Shown here: positions 52,824 through 61,048 of the stretch, one piece after another
How positions within the stretch are numbered: the stretch's first letter is position 1
Layout: every line of letters starts with the position of its first letter
Assembly: GCF_023100945.1 (NCBI RefSeq)
Contig: NZ_CP064689.1
Location: 1,470,001 to 1,534,000, forward strand
Length of the DNA stretch: 64,000 bases
Reading direction: 5' to 3'
Source of the DNA: Bradyrhizobium sp. 200
Lineage (GTDB): Bacteria > Pseudomonadota > Alphaproteobacteria > Rhizobiales > Xanthobacteraceae
The notes under the pieces: generated by a model
Told to the model about the DNA's origin: nothing
Databases searched by the model: none
The model's input: the letters and a program-made list of their open reading frames with translations, nothing else
Translations under genes and position numbers: made by a program

Positions 52824-54635
52824 TTAGCGTCTCCCGAACAGCTTCTCGATATCGGCGAGCTTCAATTCCACATAGGTCGGGCGGCCGTGGTTGCATTGGC
52901 CGGAGTTCGGCGTGTCTTCCATCTCGCGCAGAAGCGCGTTCATCTCTTCGGGCTTGAGGCGTCTCCCAGCGCGGACCGAGCCGTGGCAGGCCATGGTGGC
53001 GGCGACATGCATCAGCCGGCGCTCCAGCGGCAACGCCTCGTCCCATTCGGCCATGTGCTCGGCGAGATCGCGCAGCAATCCCGCAGCATTGGCTTTGCCG
53101 AGCAGCGACGGCGTCTCGCGCACCGCCACCGCACCGGGGCCGAAGGATTCGATCGCGAGGCCAAACGAGGCAAGTTCGTCGGCGCGCGCGAGCAGTTTTT
53201 CGACGGTCGCTTCGTCAAGTTCGACGATCTCGGGGATCAGCAATATCTGCCGCTGCACGCCGTTCTTCGCCAGCGATGCCTTCAGCTTCTCATAGACGAT
53301 GCGCTCGTGGGCGGCGTGCTGGTCCACGACGATCAGTCCGTCGCGGGTCTGCGACACGATATAGGTCTCGTGGATCTGCGTCCGCGCGGCGCCCAGCGGC
53401 CGGTCGAGCAGGTCGGCGGACGGTTGCGCCTCGAAGCGGACATCGGCGGTCGGCGCGCCGACATCGAAGGCGGCTTGCCCCGCTTCGGCGAGCGCCATTG
53501 CCGCCGCGCCTTCGAACGAGGGCGCGGGCCTGACCGGATAGGCAGGCGAACTGCGCCAGTCCCAGTTGGTCGGGCGCGGTGCAAAGGACGGGCGGAACGC
53601 CGACAGCGCCGCGCCGTCGGTATTGGCGGCGGTACGCCTGCCTTCGCGGGCGAGGCCGTCTTTCAGCGCATGTACGATCAGCGCGCGGACGAGGCCGGCG
53701 TTGCGAAACCGCACCTCGGTCTTGGCCGGATGCACGTTGGCATCGACCTCCTGCGGCTCCAGCGTCACGAACAGCGCCACCACAGGATGACGGTCGCGCG
53801 GCAGGTAATCCGAATAGGCCGCGCGCACCGCGCCGAGGATGAGCTTGTCGCGCACCGGGCGGCCGTTGACGAAGAGATATTGTCCGAGCGCGTTCGCGCG
53901 CGTCAGCGAGGGAGCGGCGGCAAAGCCCTCGACCACGACGCCTTCGCGCTCGGCGCGCACTTCGATCGCGCTCGAGCGAAAATCGCTACCCAGGATATCG
54001 CCGAGCCGCGTCAGCCGCCCCGCTGCGCCGGGCAGCGCTGCGGCCCAGGTCACCGGCGCACGTTCTTCGCCGGCGAGCGTGAAGGCGATGTCGGGCCGCG
54101 CCATCGCAAGCCGCCGCACCACTTCGCGGATCGCTTCGGCCTCGGTGCGGTCGGTCTTGAGGAATTTCAGCCGGGCGGGCGTCGCGTAAAACAGATCGCT
54201 GACCTCGACGCGGGTGCCTTGCGACAGGGCCGCCGGCATGATCTCCGATTTCACGCCGCCTTCGACCGACAACGACCAGGCATGTGGCTCGCTGGCGTGG
54301 CGCGTGGTGATGCCGAGGCGAGCGACCGCGCCGATCGAGGGCAGGGCTTCGCCGCGAAACCCGAGTGTGCGAATGCGTAGGAGATCCTCGTCGTCGAGCT
54401 TGGAGGTGGCGTGGCGGTCGACGGCGAGTGCAAGGTCGCCATGGGTCATGCCGCTGCCATCATCGGTGATGCCGATCCGTCGCCGGCCGCCGCCGTCGGT
54501 GAAGATATCGACGCGGCTGGCGCCGGCATCGATGGCGTTTTCGACGAGTTCCTTGACCACGCTCGCAGGACGTTCGACCACCTCGCCGGCGGCGATGCGG
54601 TTGACGACCTGTTCGGGAAGCTGGCGGACGGGCAT
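52824..54635 (-). CDS. mutL: DNA mismatch repair protein MutL
   Basis: A 603-residue GHKL ATPase. RQLPEQVVNRIAAGEVVERPASVVKELVENAIDAGA, GRRRIGITDDGSGM and LRIRTLGFRGEALPSIGAVA form the ATP site. The C-terminal part has VDQHAAHERIVYEKLK and ACHGSVRAGRRLKPEEMNALLREME, and a CNHGRPT zinc-linked end. It couples MutS mismatch recognition to strand removal. ATG 54633-54635 gives the usual N-terminus; the in-frame upstream part is not conserved. Confidence 0.96.
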   Translation of the reverse strand: MPVRQLPEQVVNRIAAGEVVERPASVVKELVENAIDAGASRVDIFTDGGGRRRIGITDDGSGMTHGDLALAVDRHATSKLDDEDLLRIRTLGFRGEALPSIGAVARLGITTRHASEPHAWSLSVEGGVKSEIMPAALSQGTRVEVSDLFYATPARLKFLKTDRTEAEAIREVVRRLAMARPDIAFTLAGEERAPVTWAAALPGAAGRLTRLGDILGSDFRSSAIEVRAEREGVVVEGFAAAPSLTRANALGQYLFVNGRPVRDKLILGAVRAAYSDYLPRDRHPVVALFVTLEPQEVDANVHPAKTEVRFRNAGLVRALIVHALKDGLAREGRRTAANTDGAALSAFRPSFAPRPTNWDWRSSPAYPVRPAPSFEGAAAMALAEAGQAAFDVGAPTADVRFEAQPSADLLDRPLGAARTQIHETYIVSQTRDGLIVVDQHAAHERIVYEKLKASLAKNGVQRQILLIPEIVELDEATVEKLLARADELASFGLAIESFGPGAVAVRETPSLLGKANAAGLLRDLAEHMAEWDEALPLERRLMHVAATMACHGSVRAGRRLKPEEMNALLREMEDTPNSGQCNHGRPTYVELKLADIEKLFGRR

Positions 54636-54809
54636 GGGGCGGGCTTGATCGTCGATTCGAGGCTGGACCGCCATTCTAGGCGCTAGGGGTGGCAAATGCA
54701 TGGGAAGAAGCCGAAACCATCCCCGGCTGGGGATGAAGGCAGACTATCGCCTTGAAGATGCTGAGGTTCATTCTTGGTGGGTCGCTGCGGCTTGGGATTG
54801 TGAGGGCGA

Positions 54810-54850
54810 CCGGTCAGGTATATCGTTTAGAAAAATTATAAACTGACCGG
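54810..54850. promoter_or_regulatory. Inverted repeat over the ribosome-binding site of the RHH gene
   Basis: CCGGTCAG (54810-54817) and CTGACCGG (54843-54850) are perfect 8-bp arms. Inside, GTTTA (54825-54829) and TAAAC (54839-54843) are a second inverted pair, and the spacer is AT-rich. The right arm overlaps the SD GGAGGA (54849-54854). It could be an operator for the ribbon-helix-helix protein or a translation-blocking hairpin. Confidence 0.6.
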
Positions 54851-54858
54851 AGGAAGCC

Positions 54859-55176
54859 ATGTGCCGTCTGTTCGCGCACCAGCCCCAACGTGACTATGAA
54901 TCGCAGACCCGATCGCTGCGGATGGGCGGCCATTGCACCTCGATCCGGCTGGAAATGTCGTTCTGGGACACGCTGGAGGAAATCGCGGCGAAGGAGGGGA
55001 TGAGCCTCGCAAAGTTCCTTACCACGCTGCATGACGAGGTTCTGGACCACCACGGCGAGGTCAAGAATTTTGCCTCGCTGCTACGCTGCTCCTGCCTGAT
55101 CTATCGCGCGAAGAGCGCGGTCGTCGTACCGGAATTTCGCGGCAGTGCTCCTGCCATGCTCGACGCGGCCGAATAG
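54859..55176 (+). CDS. Ribbon-helix-helix (RHH_4) domain protein
   Basis: A 105-residue protein. After a short N-terminal part (residues 1-25) comes TSIRLEMSFWDTLEEIAAKEGMSLAKFLTTLHDEVLDHHGE, the RHH_4 pattern: a beta strand of alternating residues followed by two helices. RHH_4 proteins are common in alphaproteobacteria and are thought to bind DNA as dimers. Arg-Leu-Glu at the strand may make base contacts. The SD ggagga fixes the start. An inverted repeat lies directly before it and could be its own operator. Confidence 0.9.
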   Translation: MCRLFAHQPQRDYESQTRSLRMGGHCTSIRLEMSFWDTLEEIAAKEGMSLAKFLTTLHDEVLDHHGEVKNFASLLRCSCLIYRAKSAVVVPEFRGSAPAMLDAAE

Positions 55177-55197
55177 ATCTTTACCCGATATCGAACG

Positions 55198-55238
55198 AAA
55201 ACGGCTCTGCCCGGTTCCGGACAGAGCCGTTTCAGTTT
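55198..55238. terminator. Hairpin between convergent genes
   Basis: ACGGCTCTG (55201-55209) pairs with CAGAGCCGT (55222-55230). AAA precedes it and TTcagTTT follows, so it can serve both directions. Confidence 0.7.
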
Positions 55239-55256
55239 GAGGGAACGAGACTTGGA

Positions 55257-56825
55257 TCAGATTTCCTTGCGCTGCATCGCGCCGGCGATATGGTCCGCCT
55301 GCCGGATCGCCAGCGAGACGATCGTCAGTGTCGGATTGCAGGCGGCGCCGCTGGTGAACTGGCTGCCGTCGGAGATGAACAGGTTCTTGACGTCGTGGGC
55401 CTGGCCGAACTTGTTCACCACGCCATCCCTGGGCTTCTCGCTCATCCTGACGGTGCCGAGGTTATGCGTGCTCGGATAGGGCGGCGTCGGATAGGTCACA
55501 GTCGCGCCTACGGCCTCGTAGACGGCGGCCCCCTGCTTGTAGGCATGATCGCGCATGGCGACGTCGTTGGGATGATCGTCGAAATGTACGCTCGCCACCG
55601 GCATGCCGAACTTGTCCTTGGCTTTCGGATCCAGCGTGATGCGGTTGGTTTCCTGCGGCATGTCCTCGCCGACCAGCCACATGCCGGCCATGCGCGGATA
55701 GGACTCCATCGCTGACGTGAAGGAGCGCCCCCACGCGCCGGGGTTCAAAAACGCCGCCATGAAGGGGATACCGATCGAGAGCGTCTCCATCTCATAGCCG
55801 CCGACGAAGCCGCGTTTGGGGTTGTTCTTCGCTTCGTCGCGGATGATACCGGCCATGGTGGTGCCGCGATACATGTGCACCGACTTCTCGAACGCCGCGT
55901 ACACGCTGCCGGTCATGTGCCGCATATAGTTGCGGCCGACCTGCCCGGACGAGTTGGCAAGGCCGTCCGGGAACATGGTTGAGGCGCTGTTGAGCAACAG
56001 CCGCGGGCTCTCGATCGAGTTGCCCGCAACCGCCACCACGCGCGCCTTCTGGCGCTGCATCGCGCCGCTCTGGTCGGCATAGACCACGCCCGTCACCTTG
56101 CCGGACGCGTCGTGCTCGATCTTGATCGCCATGCTGTTGGGGCGCACCTCGAGATTTCCGGTGGCCTCGCCCCTCGGTATTTCGGTGTAGAGCGTCGACC
56201 ATTTCGCGCCCGACTTGCAGCCCTGGAAGCAGAAGCCGATCTGCTGGCAGGCCCCGCGCCCGTCGCGCGCCTCGCTGTTGATCGCCATGTTGCCGGTGTG
56301 CACGGTCTTGTAGCCTAGCTTCTTCGCGCCGGCTTCCATCACCTTGAAATTGTTGTTGCCGGGCAGCCCCGCAATGCCGTTGGTGCGGGTGACGCCCATC
56401 TTGTCCTCGGCCTTGGCGTACCACGGCTCCATCTCGGCGAGCGTGATCGGCCAATCCAGGAGATTGGCGCCGGGGATGCCGCCATAAGTGCTCTTGACCT
56501 TGAATTCGTGCTCGTCGAAGCGCAGCGAGGCGCCGGCCCAGTGCGTGGTCGAGCCGCCGACCGCCTTCACGATCCACGCCGGAAGGTTCGGAAAATCTTT
56601 TGCCACGCGCCAGCTTCCCGATGTGGTGCGCATGTCGGACCAGGCGAGTTGGGTAAAGCTCTCCCACTCATCGTTGACGAAGTCCTGCATCTCGATGCGC
56701 GAGCCGGCTTCAAGTATCACGACCTTGACGCCTTTTTGCGCAAGCTCGTTGCCGAGCGTTCCGCCGCCCGCGCCGGAGCCGACGATCACGACCACGCCGC
56801 TGTCATTCAGATCGAATTTTGCCAT
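55257..56825 (-). CDS. GMC family FAD-dependent oxidoreductase (catalytic subunit)
   Basis: A 522-residue flavoprotein with an N-terminal dinucleotide fold VVIVGSGAGGGTLGNELAQ (GxGxxG) and VVILEAGS. The middle has GGSTTHWAGASLRF, and the C-terminal GMC_oxred_C domain has STHNLGTVRM, a catalytic-His-type motif, with NLFISDGSQFTSGAACNPTLTI. It resembles the large subunit of gluconate 2-dehydrogenase and sorbitol/alcohol dehydrogenases. It has no signal peptide of its own. The small subunit with a Tat signal lies directly upstream, so it probably travels to the periplasm with it. Last gene of a four-gene operon. Confidence 0.9.
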   Translation of the reverse strand: MAKFDLNDSGVVVIVGSGAGGGTLGNELAQKGVKVVILEAGSRIEMQDFVNDEWESFTQLAWSDMRTTSGSWRVAKDFPNLPAWIVKAVGGSTTHWAGASLRFDEHEFKVKSTYGGIPGANLLDWPITLAEMEPWYAKAEDKMGVTRTNGIAGLPGNNNFKVMEAGAKKLGYKTVHTGNMAINSEARDGRGACQQIGFCFQGCKSGAKWSTLYTEIPRGEATGNLEVRPNSMAIKIEHDASGKVTGVVYADQSGAMQRQKARVVAVAGNSIESPRLLLNSASTMFPDGLANSSGQVGRNYMRHMTGSVYAAFEKSVHMYRGTTMAGIIRDEAKNNPKRGFVGGYEMETLSIGIPFMAAFLNPGAWGRSFTSAMESYPRMAGMWLVGEDMPQETNRITLDPKAKDKFGMPVASVHFDDHPNDVAMRDHAYKQGAAVYEAVGATVTYPTPPYPSTHNLGTVRMSEKPRDGVVNKFGQAHDVKNLFISDGSQFTSGAACNPTLTIVSLAIRQADHIAGAMQRKEI

Positions 56826-56861
56826 GTTGAATTCCTCCCTGACGGTTCGTTGCCGGTGGCC

Positions 56862-57410
56862 TCAAGCCTTCGGAAGCCAGTCGATGTCGGCGAAGCCGCG
56901 CTTGATGTAGCCGCCATGTTCGGCGGAGGAGCCCTCGTAGCCGAATTTCGGCCAAACCTCTTTCTGGTTGTAGAGGGAGACGACGAGATCGCCGCGAACC
57001 TTCTGGAAGAAGGCGGTCTGCTCGACACGCTGCAACAGCGCCACGCGGTCGGCCTCCCACTGCACCTGCGCATAGGGAACCTTGTGGCGATCGTTGGCTT
57101 CCTGATCCAGGCGCGCGACGCCGTCATTGATCATCGCCTTGGTAGCCGGATCTTTCGCCGCCTTGCCATCCCACGGCTTGATCGCGGCGATGTAGTAGCT
57201 GTCGCCCAGGAAGTCGTGCGGATAGATATCGCGTGCGACCTTTACCAGCGTCTTGAGCGTCGCCGGCGTCAGCGTGGTGGCGTCGTCGGCCCAGGCGTCG
57301 CTGACAGCAAGGCCCGCGCTGGTCGCGATGGCGACAGTTGGTACGGCCGTTGCCGCGCCCTTCAGAAAGACGCGGCGGTCAAATTTGCTTCGACGATCGA
57401 CTTCTCTCAT
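56862..57410 (-). CDS. Gluconate 2-dehydrogenase subunit 3 family protein, Tat signal
   Basis: A 182-residue protein beginning MREVDRRSKFDRRVFLKGAA, a twin-arginine signal (RR-x-F-L-K) followed by a hydrophobic stretch. The mature part has LTPATLKTLVKVARDIYPHDFLGD and FQKVRGDLVVSLYNQKEVWPKFGYEGSS, as in the small subunit of membrane-bound gluconate 2-dehydrogenase. It normally carries the GMC subunit across the inner membrane as a folded complex. It precedes the GMC gene by 36 bp. Confidence 0.9.
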   Translation of the reverse strand: MREVDRRSKFDRRVFLKGAATAVPTVAIATSAGLAVSDAWADDATTLTPATLKTLVKVARDIYPHDFLGDSYYIAAIKPWDGKAAKDPATKAMINDGVARLDQEANDRHKVPYAQVQWEADRVALLQRVEQTAFFQKVRGDLVVSLYNQKEVWPKFGYEGSSAEHGGYIKRGFADIDWLPKA

Positions 57411-57443
57411 TTGTGTCCTCCATTAAATGCTTGTTGATTGCGA

Positions 57444-57839
57444 TTAACCGAAGCGGCCACCTCGTTGAATCACTTCGATCTTGTAGCCATCGGGATCGGC
57501 GACGAAGAAGAAGCGTGCCAGCGTCCTGCCGTCATGCTTGAAGTCGCGCAGCGGCCCGGGCGACAGGCGTTCCCGCTCAAACCGCGCGTGTTCGGCGTCG
57601 ACATCATCGACGACGACGGCAAGATGGCCGTAGCCGTCGCCCAGCGCGTAGGGCTCCTTGCGATCGAAATTGACGGTCAGTTCGACCTCGAACGGCGAGC
57701 AGGGATGACGCAGATAGATCAACGCGAAATCAGAAAACTTGAGATGGTCGGCGACCTCGAGGCCAAAGGCACGCGCGTAGAAGTCCAGCGACTTCGCCTC
57801 GTCGAAAACGCGGATCATCGAGTGAACGGGCTTTGCCAT
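57444..57839 (-). CDS. VOC-family protein with glyoxalase I metal ligands
   Basis: A 131-residue vicinal-oxygen-chelate protein. MAKPVHSMIRVFDEAKSLDFYARAFGLE, the ELTVNF strand, GDGYGHLAVVVDDVD and ADPDGYKIEVIQR follow E. coli GloA closely. The four likely metal ligands are His6, Glu53, His72 and Glu122. It is probably a glyoxalase I-type lyase acting on glutathione adducts in the cytoplasm, though other VOC reactions remain possible. It abuts the cytochrome c gene with no gap (TGA-ATG), so it belongs to the GMC operon. Confidence 0.85.
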   Translation of the reverse strand: MAKPVHSMIRVFDEAKSLDFYARAFGLEVADHLKFSDFALIYLRHPCSPFEVELTVNFDRKEPYALGDGYGHLAVVVDDVDAEHARFERERLSPGPLRDFKHDGRTLARFFFVADPDGYKIEVIQRGGRFG

Positions 57840-58241
57840 TCAGTTCAGCTCCTTCAGATAGGCGATGATGGCGGCTCGGGTCTCCGCCTTGGGCTGGCGG
57901 TAGGCCATGACGGAGCCTGGCACCATTGCCTGCGGATTGGCGAGATAGGCATCGAGCTTGGCGTCGTCCCAGACGAAGTTGGTCTCGGCAAAGCCGGCGG
58001 AATAGCGAAAGCCGTCCGCCTTGCCCGCCGGCTTGCCGACGATCTTGAACAGCGACGGCCCTTGGCGGGCTGGGTCGGACAGGTTGGTGGTATGGCAAGT
58101 CGCGCATTGCTGCTTGAACAGCGTCGTTCCGTCCGGCGGCTTGGCGGCGGGCAGTGGCATCTGTGCGCCGGCCATCGTCACGGCAAGCAGTGCGGCGCAA
58201 AATCCCAGCCCGATTGCCCGTGTCGTGCGCAGCTTCGTCAT
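57840..58241 (-). CDS. Mono-heme cytochrome c, exported
   Basis: A 133-residue protein with a signal peptide (about residues 1-27) and a single heme site CATCH at residues 46-50. The probable axial Met112 is in PGSVMAY. Sequence such as GPSLFKIVGKPAG and FVWDDAKLDAYLANPQAMVPG is typical of class I cytochromes. As first gene of the operon it would accept electrons from the GMC dehydrogenase. Gluconate dehydrogenases usually have a three-heme subunit, so one heme is minimal. Start at ATG 58239-58241; the upstream extension is basic and unlikely. Confidence 0.9.
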   Translation of the reverse strand: MTKLRTTRAIGLGFCAALLAVTMAGAQMPLPAAKPPDGTTLFKQQCATCHTTNLSDPARQGPSLFKIVGKPAGKADGFRYSAGFAETNFVWDDAKLDAYLANPQAMVPGSVMAYRQPKAETRAAIIAYLKELN

Positions 58242-58630
58242 GTGCTTCACCGTTGGCGTGCGCAGACTGTAGGTCGCGGAAAATAGGCGGTGGTAGTAGC
58301 GGGCTGTTTCACGACAGAACAAAAGCGGCCGCGCCGGGCGGGGCGGGCCGCCTGACCGCCCGCGAGTTGACTGGCGTGGCGGGGGCATGTGTTCAAAATA
58401 TTTTTACGGAACTTTCCGGATGCTGCGGAGGCGCCGAATATGCGGTCTGCATGTGGCCAAGGATTCGCAAAAAGACCCCGAAATCCCTGCACGATCACCA
58501 CATCGCGCGGCTTGCATGGCGGGCGCGCCGTTCGCGGATAACGACTGATCCGGCGATGAGCTTGTTTGGGTTGTGAACGGTGCTTGAAGAAATCGAACAG
58601 TTCGTCGCCAACCAAACCTGGGAGAAATGG

Positions 58631-58933
58631 ATGAAGCTAGTGAAAACCTCGGCGATCGCGGTTGCAATCTCGGCCCTGCTTGCCGGTCCGGTATTGGCGC
58701 AAGGCGCCTCGTCCGGTACGCAGACCCGCGGCGGGGCGCAGGGCAAAACCCAGATGCAGGGCGGCGCGTCGGGCAGCATGGACGAGGACACCACTGCACC
58801 GGCGGGCGCCGCCAGCCAGGGGGCCGGCGCGAAGAGCGGGATGAAGGGCACCGTCGGAGCCGGCAGCGGCGCGCCCCACGCAGCGCCCAAGACCACGGGC
58901 GGGGCGGCTACCCCTCCAGCGACGGGTCGATAA
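58631..58933 (+). CDS. Small exported Gly/Ala-rich protein of unknown function
   Basis: A 100-residue protein with a signal peptide (MKLVKTSAIAVAISALLAGPVLA). The mature 77 residues are Gly, Ala, Ser, Thr and Gln with few hydrophobics (SSGTQTRGGAQGKTQMQGGAS). Composition suggests an unstructured secreted or periplasmic protein. The SD gggaga (58620-58625) precedes the ATG at 58631. A perfect terminator follows. No function can be assigned. Confidence 0.75.
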   Translation: MKLVKTSAIAVAISALLAGPVLAQGASSGTQTRGGAQGKTQMQGGASGSMDEDTTAPAGAASQGAGAKSGMKGTVGAGSGAPHAAPKTTGGAATPPATGR

Positions 58934-58979
58934 GCGCCAGGAGGACACCCCGCTCCTCCATCGGGTTGCTCTCCAGCAG

Positions 58980-59017
58980 AACTCCGGTCGCTACGGGCGG
59001 CCGGAGTTTTTGTTTTT
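58980..59017 (+). terminator. Rho-independent terminator
   Basis: AACTCCGG (58980-58987) pairs with CCGGAGTT (59001-59008), followed by TTTGTTTTT. Confidence 0.85.
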
Positions 59018-59061
59018 AGCCGCGATTGAAGGTCCGGGAATGATCCGCGTCTAAGATGGCT

Positions 59062-59481
59062 TCAATCGTCGAAGCGCGCGGTGTTGCGCTTCGCCTTGAT
59101 GTCGCTGCGGCGCTTCTTGCCTTCGAGCCTGCGCTGCTTCGAGCCGAAGGTTGGCTTGGTGGCGCGCCGCGGTATCGGCCTTACCATGGCCTCGCGCAGC
59201 ATTTCGAGCAGGCGGTCGATGGCGTCGGCGCGGTTGCGCTCCTGGGTGCGGAAACGCTGGGCATGGATCACGATCACGCCCTCCTTGGTCATGCGCTGGC
59301 CGGCAATCCGGTTCAGCCGCAGGCCGGCGTCCTCCGGCAGCGTGATCTTCCGCGTGTCGAAACGGAGCTGGGCCGCGGTGGCGAGCTTGTTGACATTCTG
59401 CCCGCCCGGGCCGGAGGCGCGGACGAAGCCGATCTCGATGTCGTTCTCGTCGATCGTAAGGTCGCGGGAAACCCGCAGCAT
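59062..59481 (-). CDS. arfB: Ribosome rescue peptidyl-tRNA hydrolase ArfB (YaeJ)
   Basis: A 139-residue release-factor-like protein. The catalytic GGQ lies at residues 26-28 (RASGPGGQNVNK), and the C-terminus is strongly basic (KPTFGSKQRRLEGKKRRSDIKAKRNTARF), as needed to enter the empty mRNA channel. It frees ribosomes stalled without a stop codon. The start is ATG 59479-59481; a GTG three codons upstream is also possible. Confidence 0.93.
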   Translation of the reverse strand: MLRVSRDLTIDENDIEIGFVRASGPGGQNVNKLATAAQLRFDTRKITLPEDAGLRLNRIAGQRMTKEGVIVIHAQRFRTQERNRADAIDRLLEMLREAMVRPIPRRATKPTFGSKQRRLEGKKRRSDIKAKRNTARFDD

Positions 59482-59560
59482 GGCGCTCACCCGGGGGACG
59501 CAAGGGAGAATCGGCAGCACCATAGCGGTTTTGTGGGGATCTTGCCGCGCTCTCTCGTTT

Positions 59561-59670
59561 CCCTCTCCCGCTTGCGGGGGAGGGCCAGGGTGGGGGAAGC
59601 CGCGACGGCAGTGCTGTGGCGGCCCCCACTCCAACTCTCCCCCGCAAGCGGGGGAGAGGGCGCAGCGTGC
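59561..59670. repeat. Palindromic repeat family D, copy D2
   Basis: ccctctcccgcttgcggggg on the left is inverted as cccccgcaagcgggggagag on the right. It shares its outer motif with D1 but the inner loop differs. Confidence 0.75.
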
Positions 59671-59677
59671 CGCGGGG

Positions 59678-61048
59678 CTAATTCGCCTTAGGCGGTGCCA
59701 CGACCGGCTGGGCGGCGGCCTGCGGGGCGCGGCCGACGATGACGGTGAGCAGGCCCTGGCCCCAGAGCTGCTTGGCGACCTTCCTGGCGTCGTCGAGCGT
59801 GACGGCGTCGACGAGCGCGTTGCGCTTTTCGATGTAGTCGATCGGCAGCTTGTCGAGTTGGTATTGCAGCAGCGCCTGGGCGAGCTTCGAGGAGGTATCG
59901 AGCGCCAGCATCTGCGAACCCTTGAGGTAGGACTTGGCCTCGTCCAATTCCTTCTGGGTCGGGCCTTCCTCGGCCATGCGGCGGACTTCCTTCTCGATCG
60001 CGTCGACGGTCTCGCCGGCGCGGTCGGCGCGGGTGCCGGTATTGCCGATGAACAGGGCGGAGCGATCCATCCACAGCAGGGATTCATAGACCGAATAGGC
60101 GAGGCCGCGCTTTTCGCGCACCTCCCGGTAGAGCCGCGACGACAATCCGCCGCCGCCGAGGATGTGGTTCACGACATAGGCGGCCATGAAATTCGGATCG
60201 TGGCGGCGAATGCCGGGGCCGCCGAACGTCACCACGGTCTGCGGCACGTCGAGCGGCACGAACGCGCGCTGCGGCGGCCGGGTGGCCTCGACCTCGGCGA
60301 TCGGCGTCAGGCTGGCCTTGGCCGGCAGTCCGCCGAACGTCTTGTCCAGCAGCTTGCCGAGCGTGTCGGCATCGACATCGCCGACCACGGCGATACGCAG
60401 CGTATCCTTGGCGATCACGCGGCGCACGTAGTCCTTCATGTCGGCGACGTCAATCTTCGGCACGCTGTCGAGCGTGCCGTTGCCATACCTGCCATAGGGA
60501 TGATCGCCGAAGGCGACTTCGAGGAATTTGCGGCTCGCCAGCGAGGTCGGGTTGGTGGTGTCGCGCCGCAAGCCGGAGAGCACCTGCGCGCGAATGCGTT
60601 CGACGTCGGTGGCGTCAAAACGCGGCGAGGTCAGCGCAAGATGCAGGAGGGAGAAGGCCTCGTCCTTGTTGTCCTTGAGCAGGCGGAGCGAGCCACGGAA
60701 GTGATCGCGGGTCGACGAGAAGCTCAGCTCGATGGCGCGGCGTTCGAGGCGCTCATGAAAAGTCTTGGAATCGAGATCGCCGGAGCCCTCGTCGAGCAGG
60801 CCGGCGACCATGTTGCCGACGCCGGACTTGCCTTCCGGGTCCTGGGCGGCGCCGCCGCTGAAGGCATATTCCATCGCGATCAGGGGTACGGTGGCGTCCT
60901 GCACGAACCAGGCTTCGATGCCTCCCGGCGAGACCAGCCGCTGGATCTTGGCCGCCGCGTGCGATGGCGTCGCCGCCAGCGTCAGCAGCAGGCCGGTAGC
61001 GATCAGGCTGGATGCGAGGCGCTGCGCGCCGGTCCGAAAATAGTTCAC
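59678..61048 (-). CDS. M16 peptidase-family protein, non-catalytic partner
   Basis: A 456-residue M16 protein with a signal peptide (FRTGAQRLASSLIATGLLLTLAA). The zinc motif H-x-x-E-H is missing; the corresponding region reads NMVAGLLDEGSGDLDS. The substrate-binding glycine-rich loop is kept (GGGGLSSRLYREVREKRGLAYSVYE). This is the usual partner of an active M16 protease, as in mitochondrial processing peptidase pairs. The start is GTG 61046-61048 behind GGAGAAG, overlapping the upstream M16 stop by four bases (GTGA), so the two are coupled. Confidence 0.92.
   Translation of the reverse strand: MNYFRTGAQRLASSLIATGLLLTLAATPSHAAAKIQRLVSPGGIEAWFVQDATVPLIAMEYAFSGGAAQDPEGKSGVGNMVAGLLDEGSGDLDSKTFHERLERRAIELSFSSTRDHFRGSLRLLKDNKDEAFSLLHLALTSPRFDATDVERIRAQVLSGLRRDTTNPTSLASRKFLEVAFGDHPYGRYGNGTLDSVPKIDVADMKDYVRRVIAKDTLRIAVVGDVDADTLGKLLDKTFGGLPAKASLTPIAEVEATRPPQRAFVPLDVPQTVVTFGGPGIRRHDPNFMAAYVVNHILGGGGLSSRLYREVREKRGLAYSVYESLLWMDRSALFIGNTGTRADRAGETVDAIEKEVRRMAEEGPTQKELDEAKSYLKGSQMLALDTSSKLAQALLQYQLDKLPIDYIEKRNALVDAVTLDDARKVAKQLWGQGLLTVIVGRAPQAAAQPVVAPPKAN

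Noticed and set aside
52806..54380. 524-codon open frame on the forward strand
   Set aside because: Antisense to mutL; composition is low-complexity Arg/Gly/His.
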